Source: Clostridium sp. (GTDB taxonomy: Bacteria > Bacillota > Clostridia > Lachnospirales > Lachnospiraceae). From it: a DNA stretch of 64,000 bases. The translations under genes and the position numbers were made by a program. Positions 1-10,025 of this stretch are shown in pieces; position 1 is the first letter of the stretch, and each line of letters starts with the position of its first letter. The stretch is taken from NCBI GenBank assembly GCA_023667695.1, contig JAMOZY010000002.1, forward strand, positions 148,229 through 212,228, given 5' to 3'. A model generated the notes under the pieces. The model searched no databases and was not told where the DNA came from. It saw nothing but the letters and a program-made list of their open reading frames with translations.

Positions 1-960
1 GGTATAGGCATTGCTTGGATGGAATGGCATTGCAATCATCGGCTTAACAGAAGACAAATCCACAAAAACCACTCCGTCATAATAAGCCACCTCTCCCGGC
101 TTTAATTCTGCATAAGCCTCTTTTCTTCCATGAATCTCATAGAATTCCCGAATCGTATCATCGGTCTGCCAGATGGATGATAAACAGGTGGTTTCCGTAG
201 TCATGACATCAATACCGATTCGATAATCTGCGCTTAGATTCTTGACACCAGGTCCTACAAATTCCATTACCTTATTTTTCACATAACCACAATCAAAGGT
301 AGCCTGTATAATTGCCAGTGCCACATCCTGAGGTCCTACCCCCTTCTGTGGTTTACCGTCCAGATAAACTGCTATTACCTCTGGCATATCCACATCATAG
401 GTCTTGGACAGAAGCTGCTTTACCAGTTCACCGCCGCCTTCTCCGATTGCCATGGTACCAAGAGCGCCATACCGAGTGTGGCTGTCAGAACCAAGAATCA
501 TCTTTCCGCCTTCTGCCAGCATTTCTCTTGCAAACTGATGAATGACTGCCTGATGTGGCGGAACATACATACCGCCATACCGCTTGGCACAGGACAATCC
601 AAACATATGATCATCTTCATTAATCGTACCGCCGACTGCACATAGGGAATTATGACAATTGGTCAGAACATAGGGAATCGGAAACTTCTCCAGTCCGGAT
701 GCTCTTGCCGTCTGTATGATTCCGACAAATGTAATATCATGGGAGGTAAGCTTATCAAACTTAAGCTGAAGCTTTTTTTCATTGCCTGATGTATTGTGGG
801 CCTGCAAAATCCGGTAAGCAATGGTATTCTTTGCCGCTGTCTCCTTTGAAACCACTTCTGCACCGAATCGTTCCTTTAGAAGGGCTTCCCGGTCTGCTCC
901 CTCTTGAACCAGCTCCTTACCATCTATGAGCCATGCTCCACTGTCAATCATTGAAACCAT
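1..960 (-). CDS. Aconitase-family hydratase (YbhJ-like), 5' part only
   Basis: The first 320 residues of a protein whose 3' end lies beyond the left edge. Seen: the N-terminus reads [15 protein letters not shown] after a short lead. Further in are [20 protein letters not shown] and [11 protein letters not shown], which match the substrate- and cluster-binding layout of the aconitase/isopropylmalate dehydratase superfamily. Full-length members of the YbhJ-like hydratase group are about 750 residues, so less than half is visible. The start is set by an AGGAGG eight bases upstream of the ATG at 960. Family knowledge: these enzymes carry a [4Fe-4S] cluster and add or remove water on hydroxy-acids, but the substrate of this subgroup is not established. 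It is separated from the upstream gene by a terminator, so it is probably its own unit. Confidence 0.75.
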   Translation of the reverse strand, partial: MVSMIDSGAWLIDGKELVQEGADREALLKERFGAEVVSKETAAKNTIAYRILQAHNTSGNEKKLQLKFDKLTSHDITFVGIIQTARASGLEKFPIPYVLTNCHNSLCAVGGTINEDDHMFGLSCAKRYGGMYVPPHQAVIHQFAREMLAEGGKMILGSDSHTRYGALGTMAIGEGGGELVKQLLSKTYDVDMPEVIAVYLDGKPQKGVGPQDVALAIIQATFDCGYVKNKVMEFVGPGVKNLSADYRIGIDVMTTETTCLSSIWQTDDTIREFYEIHGRKEAYAELKPGEVAYYDGVVFVDLSSVKPMIAMPFHPSNAYT

Positions 961-1103
961 ACAAAATTCCTCCTTGTAACACTCTTCATTCTCTTTACAA
1001 TTCGATGTAATATCTTATTTCCTACTATACTGCTTGAACACAATATGCTTTATCTTATCATATTTAGGAAAAAAATAAAATACCCAACTATGTTAGGGGA
1101 ATG

Positions 1104-1140
1104 AAAAAAACAGACATCTTATGATATCTGCTTTTTTACT
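1104..1140 (-). terminator. Intrinsic terminator downstream of the DUF4190-like gene
   Basis: On the minus strand an 8-bp stem (CAGATATC with GATGTCTG, one G-T pair) closes a 4-base loop and is followed by seven T residues. It lies 28 bases after the stop of the gene at 1168-1692. Confidence 0.75.
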
Positions 1141-1167
1141 CTGCTTTTATATCCTGTTTTTTATTAT

Positions 1168-1692
1168 TTAAATATTAGCAAATTTTAATCCCAGTATTAA
1201 AAGAAGGGATAATATCGACCAGACCAGTGCAACAATATTCATGACCATACCTGCCGTTGCCATTCCCTTCTTTTGCTCTGATTTTCTTCCCTGTATGGAA
1301 TTCTGAATACCTACTACTTCCAGAATAATGAACCAGAACGATGAAAAGAAATAATCGGTAAGCAATCCAATACAACAGACAATCAGATTTAAAACCAGTG
1401 CAATGATACCCATAATCATACCGCTTTTTGCTTTTTTTCCGAATTCCTCTTCAAACCCTGCCGGAACCGTACTTCCTGTGCCGCCTGCTGCTCCATTATA
1501 TGCGGTCTGGGATGCATCATACACACCTGTCGCATTGGCATTATATGTTCCAGCAGTATTCGTATTATATACACCTGCTTGTTCCGTTCCACTGTTTTGT
1601 GAACCATTCGAATATGGATTATTTGGTGTTGCATTTGTCACCTGCTGTGAATCATTCTTTTCATTGTTTGATGAAAAACTATTGTTGTCCAT
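1168..1692 (-). CDS. DUF4190-like membrane protein with low-complexity N-terminus
   Basis: 174 residues. Residues 1-75 are rich in Asn, Gly, Thr, Ala and Tyr with loose repeats of the type NTAGTYNANATGVYD, predicted disordered. Residues about 88-115 and 145-172 are two hydrophobic helices joined by a basic segment (GRKSEQKKG). This layout is typical of small DUF4190-type membrane proteins of Clostridia, whose role is unknown. The start is supported by AAGGAGAG ahead of the ATG. The gene stands alone, with a terminator after it. The function cannot be read from the sequence. Confidence 0.7.
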   Translation of the reverse strand: MDNNSFSSNNEKNDSQQVTNATPNNPYSNGSQNSGTEQAGVYNTNTAGTYNANATGVYDASQTAYNGAAGGTGSTVPAGFEEEFGKKAKSGMIMGIIALVLNLIVCCIGLLTDYFFSSFWFIILEVVGIQNSIQGRKSEQKKGMATAGMVMNIVALVWSILSLLLILGLKFANI

Positions 1693-1877
1693 GTTCTCTC
1701 TCCTTTATCATTCTAACATTTTAAATTGGAATCTTTCTTGTAGAATTCTGCCAATCATATGAAATTGACAGAAGAATTCCTGTTCATATATACATACGGC
1801 TTATTCTATCATATTTAACAAATGGATGCAAACTGTACTGGTATTTCTGCTATGTCAAAAGCAACCCTCAACCAGTA

Positions 1878-2906
1878 TCAAATATAACACTCTACCTGTC
1901 CTTTATCAGACAGAACAATGACACTATCTTCCTGTAGCAAAATGGCACGACAGGTTCCTTTTGTCTTTTTTCGCTTACGCAGCTCTTCTCCGGTCTCCTT
2001 GTCAATACAGTATAGATAACCGTCCTCTGATGCAAAATACAGACACCTGCCATCTATTACAGCCTTTGTTGAAATTTCGCCACCTGTTTGAAAGGAAAAT
2101 ATGGGTTTCAAATTCAAATCATCCTGAAGTTCATAACAGGACACAAAACCTTCCGTACTGTTTATAACAGAGTTTCCATCACCAATATATAATTTCCCAT
2201 TATAAAAAACCGGCCTGCGGTACAGCTTTCTACCCACACTAACTTCCCGCTTACATTTACCAGTTTTACTGTCAAGAAACAAAAAACTGCCATGAATATT
2301 ACAAGCCATAAGACAATTCTCACCTATCAATATACAATGACTAATCCAAAGATTTTCTCCATAAGTCCATACCGTATTTCCACTTACCTTATCCACGCAT
2401 CGTATCACGCCACCCAGTTCTCCATGATAAATACAGGCAGCATCGACAGCAAAGGAACAATTGGTCTTACATCCATTCGGATTCGACCAGATTATAAATC
2501 CATCTTCTTTATTCAGACAGTACATTCCATAAGCAGACATAAATAACCGATTCCCATCCAGCAGAACATTCCAATCGGCAGCCTCCCCGCCAATTTCTGT
2601 CTGCCATATCACAGTACCTGACAAATCAACACAGTATGCCATTCCCCGGAAGGTAGTAAAGTAGAACCTGTCATCCTCTAAAATCCCCGGACTTCTCATA
2701 ACATGAGCTTCCCGAAATAAAGTCTGTCCTTCCAGTGACTGCATATCCAACCGAATCAAGAGTGATTCCCATTTACTTTCGCCATAATGAAGTACAAAAT
2801 ACAATTGCTGATTCCGTTCTATGATATCAACAGAAATCAAGGCTCCCCGTAATCCCTTTTGATAATTGTATTCCCACTGTTTCTTCCATGTTTTTATCTG
2901 CTCCAT
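1878..2906 (-). CDS. PQQ-binding-like beta-propeller repeat protein
   Basis: 342 residues. Repeated blades such as VYCVDLSGTVIWQTEIGG, GVIRCVDKVSGNTVWTYG, FLFLDSKTGKCKREV and GYLYCIDKETGEELRKRK show a seven- or eight-bladed propeller of the PQQ/BamB class. There is no signal peptide or membrane segment, so it is likely cytoplasmic. The open frame extends 11 codons further, but the ATG at 2906 has a GAAAGGGA at proper spacing and the outer ATG does not. The propeller could bind a small ligand or a protein. No partner is evident, since the gene is isolated between two transcription units. Confidence 0.7.
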   Translation of the reverse strand: MEQIKTWKKQWEYNYQKGLRGALISVDIIERNQQLYFVLHYGESKWESLLIRLDMQSLEGQTLFREAHVMRSPGILEDDRFYFTTFRGMAYCVDLSGTVIWQTEIGGEAADWNVLLDGNRLFMSAYGMYCLNKEDGFIIWSNPNGCKTNCSFAVDAACIYHGELGGVIRCVDKVSGNTVWTYGENLWISHCILIGENCLMACNIHGSFLFLDSKTGKCKREVSVGRKLYRRPVFYNGKLYIGDGNSVINSTEGFVSCYELQDDLNLKPIFSFQTGGEISTKAVIDGRCLYFASEDGYLYCIDKETGEELRKRKKTKGTCRAILLQEDSVIVLSDKGQVECYI

Positions 2907-3012
2907 TCTATTTTGTCCCTTTCTGCCTGACTGTATCATATACCAATTCTGGTATTACTTCATATAAAAAATCTGTCATTGGAAGGTTTCCTGCATATTC
3001 TATTGCATCTAA

Positions 3013-3048
3013 AAACGGCATATAACTGTTCTGCTATATGCCGTTTCT
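3013..3048 (-). terminator. Intrinsic terminator after asd
   Basis: A stem of about 12 bp (AAACGGCATATA pairing with TATATGCCGTTT) with a 10-base loop and a T run on the minus strand, a few bases after the asd stop codon. It marks the end of the ilv/leu/ser/asd block. Confidence 0.85.
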
Positions 3049-3054
3049 ACACGC

Positions 3055-4143
3055 TTATTTCTTCGTAATATATCCCTTTGCCTTTAACAGCTCTGCACAC
3101 AATACAGCACCGCCTGCTGCACCCCGTACCGTATTATGAGACAGCCCCACGAACTTATAATCAAAAATGGAATCCTCCCGCAGACGTCCAATGGAAATTC
3201 CCATTCCATTTTCATAGTCTACATCCAAAGTAACCTGCGGCCGGTTATCCTCTTCCAAATACTGAATGAACTGCTTCGGCGCGCTTGGAAGTCCTAATGC
3301 CTGCGGCTCACCGCTGAATTTTACCATTCGGTCAATCAGTTCTTCCTTGGTTGGCTTCTTCTTAAAGTTCACAAATACCGCTGCCGTATGCCCGTTTAAT
3401 ACCGGTACACGAATACACTGGCTGGTAATCCTTGGGCCATCGGTACATTTCTCAATCTTACCATCTACTATATCACCCCATAATCGTAACGGCTCCTGCT
3501 CGGACTTTTCTTCTTCTCCGCCGATATAAGGGATTACATTCCCTACCATCTCCGGCCAGTCCTTAAAGGTCTTACCAGCCCCGGAAATTGCCTGATAGGT
3601 CGTTACTACAACCTCCTGTGGTTCAAATTCCTTCCATGCCGTTAATACCGGTGCATAGCTCTGAATCGAACAGTTCGGCTTTACTGCAATAAATCCCTTT
3701 GTTGTACCCAGACGCTTCTTCTGAAATTCAATGACTGCTGCATGCTGAGGATTGATTTCCGGTACCATCATTGGTACATCCGGCGTCCACCTATGCGCGC
3801 TGTTATTCGAAACTACCGGAATTTCCGCCTTTGCATATGCCTCTTCAATTGCCTTAATCTCATCCTTGGACATATCTACAGCACTAAATACAAAATCAAC
3901 GGTAGCTGCAACTGCTTCTACTTCATTTACATTGTGAACCACCAGCTTCTTTACAGCTTCCGGCATTGGAGTATCCATCTTCCAACGGTCACCTACTGCT
4001 TCTTCATAGGTCTTTCCTGCACTTCGCGGACTTGCTGCAATGGTCACTACCTCGAACCATGGATGATTTTCCAGTAATGCTATAAATCTTTGTCCTACCA
4101 TACCGGTACCGCCAAGGATACCTACACGTAACTTTTCACTCAT
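3055..4143 (-). CDS. asd: Aspartate-semialdehyde dehydrogenase
   Basis: 362 residues. Reduces aspartyl-4-phosphate to aspartate-4-semialdehyde with NADPH, at the branch to lysine/diaminopimelate, threonine and methionine. Visible features are the dinucleotide-binding GGTGMVGQRF near residue 11, the active-site Cys158 in KPNCSIQ, the SGAGK loop near 187-191, and GLSHNTVRGAAGG near the C-terminus. The sequence is of the archaeal/fungal-like class found in many Clostridia. It begins 10 bases after the serA stop, with its AGGAG overlapping that stop, so the two are co-translated. The window's threonine synthase (61860 onward) uses a product of this pathway but is not in the same operon. Confidence 0.95.
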   Translation of the reverse strand: MSEKLRVGILGGTGMVGQRFIALLENHPWFEVVTIAASPRSAGKTYEEAVGDRWKMDTPMPEAVKKLVVHNVNEVEAVAATVDFVFSAVDMSKDEIKAIEEAYAKAEIPVVSNNSAHRWTPDVPMMVPEINPQHAAVIEFQKKRLGTTKGFIAVKPNCSIQSYAPVLTAWKEFEPQEVVVTTYQAISGAGKTFKDWPEMVGNVIPYIGGEEEKSEQEPLRLWGDIVDGKIEKCTDGPRITSQCIRVPVLNGHTAAVFVNFKKKPTKEELIDRMVKFSGEPQALGLPSAPKQFIQYLEEDNRPQVTLDVDYENGMGISIGRLREDSIFDYKFVGLSHNTVRGAAGGAVLCAELLKAKGYITKK

Positions 4144-4153
4144 TTTGTATCTC

Positions 4154-5317
4154 CTATTTGATTACCCGTACTCTTACCACACCATCGATAGCCTTCAGCT
4201 TTTCCATGATTTCATCTGAAACAGCTTCTGATACATCCAGCATAGAGTATGCCCAGTTCCCTTTTGACTTACTAATCATATCCGATATATTGATTCCCTT
4301 TGATGAGAACACACCGGTAAACCGGGTCAGCATATCCGGAATATTCTTATGGTTAATGGCTACTCGGGCTGTATTTGAGCATACGCCCATATCACAGGAC
4401 GGATAGTTTACAGAATTTTTAATATTACCATTGTCGATATAATCCACTACCTGCTTTACTGCCATGATTGCACAGTTATCCTCTGATTCCTCTGTGGATG
4501 CTCCCAGATGGGGCAATGTAATCACACCGTCAACTCCTGCAACGGCCGGATTCGGGAAATCTGTCACATAACGGCTCACCTTGCCGGAAGCAAGTGCCGC
4601 CTTGATATCTTCATCATTTACCAGAATGTCTCTTGCAAAGTTCAGGATTTTAACTCCATCCTTCATCATTTCAAATGCTGCAGTATTCAGCATTCCCTTG
4701 GTACTGTCCAAAGCCGGAACATGGATGGTAATATAATCACATTCTTTATAAATATCCTCTACATTGGAAATATGCTTTACATGACGGGACAAATTCCATG
4801 CTGCCTCGACTGAAACATATGGGTCATACCCATATACCTCCATACCTAAATTCACTGCTACATTCGCAACCTTGGCACCAATGGCACCTAAGCCGATAAC
4901 ACCCAGCCGCTTTCCTGCAATTTCACATCCGGCAAACTTCGACTTATTCTTCTCAACCGCTTTGGCAATATCCGGGTCCTCACTATTTTCCTTTACCCAC
5001 TGATAACCGCCCACTAAGTCCCTGGATGCCAGCAGCAGACCAGCAATTACGATTTCCTTTACTCCGTTGGCATTGGCACCCGGTGTATTGAACACTACAA
5101 TTCCCTGCTCTGCACATTTGTCCAATGGAATATTATTCACACCAGCCCCAGCTCTTGCAATCGCCTTCAATTCGGAAGATAATTCCAAATCATGCATCGC
5201 TGCACTACGAACCAACACGACATCTGCATCTGCTAACTCATCCACCACACTGTAACCTTCCGGCAATAAATCCATACCACATGCTGCAATGGGATTTAGG
5301 CATTTTACTTTTGACAT
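4154..5317 (-). CDS. serA: D-3-phosphoglycerate dehydrogenase
   Basis: 387 residues. Oxidises 3-phosphoglycerate to 3-phosphohydroxypyruvate, the first step of serine synthesis. It has the NAD-binding motif GVIGLGAIGAKVA and the D-isomer dehydrogenase signatures around FPNPAVAGVDGVITLPHLGA. A C-terminal ACT domain (from about residue 315, NHKNIPDMLTRFTGVF) suggests serine feedback control. The frame is open 18 codons further upstream, but AAGGAG seven bases ahead of ATG-TCA-AAA selects the start at 5317 (MSKVKCLNPIAACG). It lies between serC and asd in one minus-strand unit, after a 138-base gap from serC. Confidence 0.95.
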   Translation of the reverse strand: MSKVKCLNPIAACGMDLLPEGYSVVDELADADVVLVRSAAMHDLELSSELKAIARAGAGVNNIPLDKCAEQGIVVFNTPGANANGVKEIVIAGLLLASRDLVGGYQWVKENSEDPDIAKAVEKNKSKFAGCEIAGKRLGVIGLGAIGAKVANVAVNLGMEVYGYDPYVSVEAAWNLSRHVKHISNVEDIYKECDYITIHVPALDSTKGMLNTAAFEMMKDGVKILNFARDILVNDEDIKAALASGKVSRYVTDFPNPAVAGVDGVITLPHLGASTEESEDNCAIMAVKQVVDYIDNGNIKNSVNYPSCDMGVCSNTARVAINHKNIPDMLTRFTGVFSSKGINISDMISKSKGNWAYSMLDVSEAVSDEIMEKLKAIDGVVRVRVIK

Positions 5318-5455
5318 TTCATTCTCCTTTATAATTCCTTTTCCATACACCTTAATTTCGCTCTGCTCCACCTTAGTGACGGTTATTCTTTGATACGATT
5401 CCAGGACCTGACAATTTATAATCCTTATTCTGTCCGTTCCCTGTTACCGTTTCAA

Positions 5456-6538
5456 TTACGCATTTTCCTCTTCGAATTTCTTCATGAATTCCACTAACTT
5501 TTCTACACCTTCAATCGGCATTGCATTGTAAATGCTTGCCCGCATACCGCCAACGGAACGATGTCCCTTTAGGTTCACAAATCCGGCTGCTGTTGCTTCC
5601 TTCACAAATTTCGCATCTAATTCATCATTACCGGTTACAAACGGAACATTCATTAAAGAACGGTCCTTCTTTTCCACCGTTCCTTTGAACAGCTTACTGC
5701 TATCCAGGAAGTCATATAAAATGGCTGCTTTCTTTTCATTATGAAGCTTCATGGCCTCTAAGCCGCCCATTTCCTTGACCCACTTAAATACCTTGCCACA
5801 GATATAGATTCCATAGCATGGCGGTGTATTATATAAAGAATCGGCATCTGCCTGGGTCTTATACTTTAACATGGTTGGTGTTCCTTCCATTACATCATCC
5901 CGAATCAGGTCTTCCCGGATAATGACAACCACAACACCGGCTGGACCTACATTCTTCTGTACTCCGAAATAAATCAATCCGTAATCGGATACATTAACCG
6001 GCTGGGATAAGATATCCGAAGACATATCCGCTACCAGAAGCTTGCCCTTGGTGTTCGGCAGGGTCTTATATGTCGTTCCATAAATAGTATTATTATGGCA
6101 GATATATACATAGTCAGCATCCTCAGAAATCGGAAGGTCCGAACAATCCGGAATGTAAGAAAATGTCTTATCTGCAGAAGAAGCAATTGCATTTGCCTTT
6201 CCGTATTTCTTTGCTTCCTCATAGGCCTTCTTCGCCCACTGTCCCGTAATGATGTAATCTGCCACACCATTCTTCATCAGATTCATTGGTACTGCTGCAA
6301 ACTGCTGGGAAGCACCGCCCTGTAAAAACAGAACCTTATAATTATCCGGAATCTTCATCAAATCTCTTAAGTCCTGCTCTGCCGTCTGAATAATCTCCTC
6401 AAACGCCTTGGACCGATGGCTCATTTCCATCACACTCATTCCGGTTCCGTTATAATCTAACATCTCCTCTGCTGCTGCCTTCAGCACGACTTCCGGTAAT
6501 ACGGAAGGTCCTGCTGAAAAGTTATACACTCTTGCCAT
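5456..6538 (-). CDS. serC: Phosphoserine aminotransferase
   Basis: 360 residues. A PLP enzyme that converts 3-phosphohydroxypyruvate and glutamate to O-phosphoserine. The N-terminus MARVYNFSAGPSVLPE and the segments LFLQGGASQQFAAVPMN and GVQKNVGPAGV (containing the PLP lysine) are diagnostic of SerC. Seven in-frame codons upstream are rejected because AGGAGG sits 10 bases before the ATG at 6538. It is followed by serA. No recognised serB is present in the window, which leaves the phosphoserine phosphatase step open (see the histidine phosphatase at 11232-11813). Confidence 0.95.
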   Translation of the reverse strand: MARVYNFSAGPSVLPEVVLKAAAEEMLDYNGTGMSVMEMSHRSKAFEEIIQTAEQDLRDLMKIPDNYKVLFLQGGASQQFAAVPMNLMKNGVADYIITGQWAKKAYEEAKKYGKANAIASSADKTFSYIPDCSDLPISEDADYVYICHNNTIYGTTYKTLPNTKGKLLVADMSSDILSQPVNVSDYGLIYFGVQKNVGPAGVVVVIIREDLIRDDVMEGTPTMLKYKTQADADSLYNTPPCYGIYICGKVFKWVKEMGGLEAMKLHNEKKAAILYDFLDSSKLFKGTVEKKDRSLMNVPFVTGNDELDAKFVKEATAAGFVNLKGHRSVGGMRASIYNAMPIEGVEKLVEFMKKFEEENA

Positions 6539-6587
6539 TTTATAAAATCCTCCTTGCATCGAATTCTCTTTTTATATGCCCCAAGGG

Positions 6588-8267
6588 TTACTCTTCTAAG
6601 TCTTCTGCTGAGAAACAGGTCTCAATCGCTTTTCCTGGTGCAACCATCGGCCATACCTTATCATCTTCGTTGATGATACAGTCAATCACTACCGGTCCTC
6701 CTGCCTGCTGTGCCTTCCGGAATGCATCCTCGAATTCCTCAATAGTAGTCGCGCGATAGGCTTCTGCGCCCATGGCTTCCGAAAGCTTCACGAAATCTAC
6801 GGAATCCTGCAGAATCGTATTGGAATACCGCTTTCCATAAAACAGAGTCTGCCATTGACGAACCATACCCAGTACATGATTATTAATTACTACCTGAATA
6901 ATCGGAATATTATATCTGGATGCTGTTGCAATCTCATTCATATTCATTCGGAAACAACCGTCGCCTGCAATATTTACCACTGTTTCATTCGGTCTGGCAA
7001 GCTTGGCACCTAAAGAAGCACCCAGTCCGTATCCCATCGTTCCCAAGCCACCGGAGGTTAATAACTGATGCGGATTTTTATACTGATAGAACTGTGCCGC
7101 CCACATCTGATGCTGTCCAACCTCTGTTACGATTGTAGCATCACCACTGGTTAATTCATATATCTTTTCGATTACCTGTGGTCCGGTTAAGATTCCCTTA
7201 TCATAAGTCATTGGATACTTTGTTTTCAAATTCTGAATCTCAGCCATCCATTCCGGCTTCTTCGACTCTGCAACCTGCTCCAATAACTGCTGCAAAACAA
7301 TTTTTGCATCTCCGATGATAGATTCATCTACTTCTATATTTTTATTAATTTCCGCCTGGTCCACATCAATATGAATAATTTGGGCATCATGGGCAAACTT
7401 ACTTGCATTACCGATTACCCGGTCAGAAAATCTGGCACCTACTACTATCAGCACATCTGCTTCTGCCAGACCAAAGTTCGATGCCTTGGTACCATGCATA
7501 CCAATCATACCGGTATACCGCTCTGCAGTTCCCTCGATAGCGCCTTTCCCCATTAAGGTATCACATACGGCTGCATCAATCTTATCGGCAAATGTCCGCA
7601 GCTCCTGCTCGGCATCTGCAATGACTACACCGCCGCCGGCTAAGATAAATGGACGTTTTGCCTTGTCTATCATCTTAACTGCACGTTTTACAGCATCCGA
7701 ATCAATGGTATCGGTAATCCGTGTAATCTCAGCCGGAGCCTTCGGCTCAAAATCAGCCATATTGGACGTTACATCCTTGGTAATATCCACCAACACGGGA
7801 CCCGGTCTTCCAGTTTTTGCAATGATAAATGCCCGGCGAATGGTATCTGCCAGCTCATGTACATTCTTTACGATAAAGCTATGCTTGGTAATCGGCATAA
7901 CCACACCTGCAATATCCACCTCCTGGAAGCTGTCCTTTCCTAATAAAGTAACACCAACGTTGGCAGTAATCGCAACAATCGGAATCGAATCCATATATGC
8001 AGTTGCAATACCAGTTACCAGATTCGTTGCTCCCGGTCCGCTGGTAGCCATACAGACACCAACCTTGCCGGTGGCTCTGGCATATCCGTCTGCTGCATGA
8101 GCAGCTCCCTGCTCATGAGAAGTCAGAATATGCTTAATCTCTCCCTGGTGCTTATATAATTCATCATAAATGTTCAGGATACAGCCACCCGGATATCCGA
8201 ATACGGTATCAACGCCCTGTTCCTTCAGACATTCAATTACAATTTCAGAACCTGTTAATTGTTTCAT
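6588..8267 (-). CDS. ilvB: Acetolactate synthase, large (catalytic) subunit
   Basis: 559 residues. Thiamine-diphosphate enzyme that forms acetolactate or acetohydroxybutyrate for Val/Leu/Ile synthesis. Seen: GYPGGCILNIYDEL near the start, the catalytic-Glu segment SHEQGAAHAADGYARATG, and the ThDP/Mg motif from GDGCFRMNMNEIATAS to the INN about 29 residues on. The longer frame (28 extra codons overlapping ilvD) is rejected because the AAGGAG just after the ilvD stop fits ATG 8267. The gap to ilvD is 13 bases, so the two are coupled. No regulatory subunit gene (ilvN) and no ilvC lies next to it, which is less common for this cluster. They may be elsewhere. Confidence 0.95.
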   Translation of the reverse strand: MKQLTGSEIVIECLKEQGVDTVFGYPGGCILNIYDELYKHQGEIKHILTSHEQGAAHAADGYARATGKVGVCMATSGPGATNLVTGIATAYMDSIPIVAITANVGVTLLGKDSFQEVDIAGVVMPITKHSFIVKNVHELADTIRRAFIIAKTGRPGPVLVDITKDVTSNMADFEPKAPAEITRITDTIDSDAVKRAVKMIDKAKRPFILAGGGVVIADAEQELRTFADKIDAAVCDTLMGKGAIEGTAERYTGMIGMHGTKASNFGLAEADVLIVVGARFSDRVIGNASKFAHDAQIIHIDVDQAEINKNIEVDESIIGDAKIVLQQLLEQVAESKKPEWMAEIQNLKTKYPMTYDKGILTGPQVIEKIYELTSGDATIVTEVGQHQMWAAQFYQYKNPHQLLTSGGLGTMGYGLGASLGAKLARPNETVVNIAGDGCFRMNMNEIATASRYNIPIIQVVINNHVLGMVRQWQTLFYGKRYSNTILQDSVDFVKLSEAMGAEAYRATTIEEFEDAFRKAQQAGGPVVIDCIINEDDKVWPMVAPGKAIETCFSAEDLEE

Positions 8268-8280
8268 GCTCTCTCTCTCC

Positions 8281-9954
8281 TTATTTATTTCCTGGTATCT
8301 CCAGAATCGCTCCCCGGTTACCGGAAGTAACCATTGACGCATACCGGGCAAGATAACCGGTTGTAATCTTTGGCTCTCTTGGCTTCCAGGCTGCTTTTCT
8401 CTTTTCCAGTTCTTCCTCTGATACCCGCAGATTCAATGATAAATTATCAATATCGATATCAATGATATCGCCTTCTTCTACAAATGCAATCGGTCCGCCT
8501 AAAGCCGCCTCCGGAGAAACATGACCGATGGAAGCGCCCCGGCTGGCACCGGAAAACCGACCGTCTGTAATCAGGGCAACGGAAGAACCAAGTCCCATGC
8601 CGGCAATGGCTGATGTAGGATTCAACATTTCCCGCATACCCGGCCCCCCCTTTGGTCCTTCATAACGAATCACAACCACATCACCCTCTACGATTTTACC
8701 ACCCTTAATGGCAGCAATGGCATCCTCTTCACATTCAAAGACTCTTGCAGGACCGGAGTGCTTCATCATTTCCGGCACAACCGCAGAACGCTTTACTACA
8801 CTTCCATCCGGTGCAAGATTCCCCTTTAATACAGCAAGTCCTCCGGTCTTACTATACGGATTCTCTACCGGCCGTATAACCTCCGGATTCCGGTTTACGC
8901 AATTCGCAATATTTTCCCCTACGGTCTTGCCGGTTACGGTGATACAATCCGTATGCAGCAGACCCAGCTTATTTATCTCATTCATAACGGCATAAACACC
9001 GCCCGCCTCATTCAAATCCTCCATATAGGTAGGACCTGCCGGCGCCAGATGACAGAGATTTGGTGTCTTTGCACTAATATCATTTGCAAATTCAATATCA
9101 AAGTCAAATCCAATCTCATGGGCTATGGCTGGCAGATGCAGCATACTATTGGTAGAGCATCCCAGTGCCATATCAATGGTCAATGCATTCAGAATCGCAT
9201 CCTTTGTCATAATATCTCTTGGCCGGATATTCTTCCGGTACAGTTCCATGACAGCCATACCAGCGTGCTTTGCCAGCTTCAAACGCTCGGAATAAACAGC
9301 CGGAATCGTTCCATTTCCCGGAAGTCCCATACCGAGTACCTCCGTCAGACAGTTCATGGAATTCGCAGTATACATACCGGAACAGGAACCGCAGGTTGGA
9401 CATGCCTTGTTCTCAAATTCCTCTACGTCCGCCTCTGTCATAGTGCCGGCTGCATAAGAGCCTACCGCTTCGAACATGGAGGAAAGACTCCGCTTCTGTC
9501 CATGAACATGTCCAGCCAGCATTGGACCGCCGCTGACAAATACCGTAGGTATGTTCAGTCTTGCCGCCGCCATTAACAAACCCGGTACATTCTTATCGCA
9601 ATTCGGAATCATGACTAAGGCATCAAACTGATGGGCCGTTGCCATACATTCCGTGGAATCTGCAATCAAATCTCTGGTTACCAGTGAATACTTCATGCCT
9701 ACATGTCCCATGGCAATACCATCACAAACCGCAATTGCCGGGAACATAATCGGGGTACCGCCTGCCATGGCAACACCCATTTTAACAGCCTGTACAATCT
9801 TATCAATATTCATATGGCCTGGAACGATTTCATTATAAGAGCTAACGATGCCAACCAATGGCCGCTCCAGTTCTTCCTTTGTCATACCTAATGCATTAAA
9901 CAGCGACCGATGTGGTGCCTGCTGCATTCCGGTTTTTACTGCATCACTTTTCAT
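8281..9954 (-). CDS. ilvD: Dihydroxy-acid dehydratase
   Basis: 557 residues. Fe-S enzyme that dehydrates 2,3-dihydroxy-isovalerate or 2,3-dihydroxy-3-methylvalerate to the 2-oxo acid in Val/Leu/Ile synthesis. Seen: [19 protein letters not shown] and [19 protein letters not shown] (cluster cysteines), and the C-terminal [18 protein letters not shown] and [13 protein letters not shown]. The full family length is present. An AAGGGG precedes the ATG. The stop codon is part of the ilvB ribosome binding site (TAAGGAG), so the two are translated together. Confidence 0.96.
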   Translation of the reverse strand: MKSDAVKTGMQQAPHRSLFNALGMTKEELERPLVGIVSSYNEIVPGHMNIDKIVQAVKMGVAMAGGTPIMFPAIAVCDGIAMGHVGMKYSLVTRDLIADSTECMATAHQFDALVMIPNCDKNVPGLLMAAARLNIPTVFVSGGPMLAGHVHGQKRSLSSMFEAVGSYAAGTMTEADVEEFENKACPTCGSCSGMYTANSMNCLTEVLGMGLPGNGTIPAVYSERLKLAKHAGMAVMELYRKNIRPRDIMTKDAILNALTIDMALGCSTNSMLHLPAIAHEIGFDFDIEFANDISAKTPNLCHLAPAGPTYMEDLNEAGGVYAVMNEINKLGLLHTDCITVTGKTVGENIANCVNRNPEVIRPVENPYSKTGGLAVLKGNLAPDGSVVKRSAVVPEMMKHSGPARVFECEEDAIAAIKGGKIVEGDVVVIRYEGPKGGPGMREMLNPTSAIAGMGLGSSVALITDGRFSGASRGASIGHVSPEAALGGPIAFVEEGDIIDIDIDNLSLNLRVSEEELEKRKAAWKPREPKITTGYLARYASMVTSGNRGAILEIPGNK

Positions 9955-10025
9955 GTTGCAAAACCCCTTCCATATATTTTTCTATTCTTGAACAATCAGA
10001 ATCCTGATTCTGTTTCCGTTTGAAA

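Noticed and set aside
7486..8100. 204-codon frame antisense to ilvB
   Set aside because: Antisense shadow of a well-conserved gene, without a start signal.
9985..10015. Inverted repeat CAGAATC/GATTCTG between leuB and ilvD as a terminator
   Set aside because: The loop would be only two bases and no T run follows on the minus strand.
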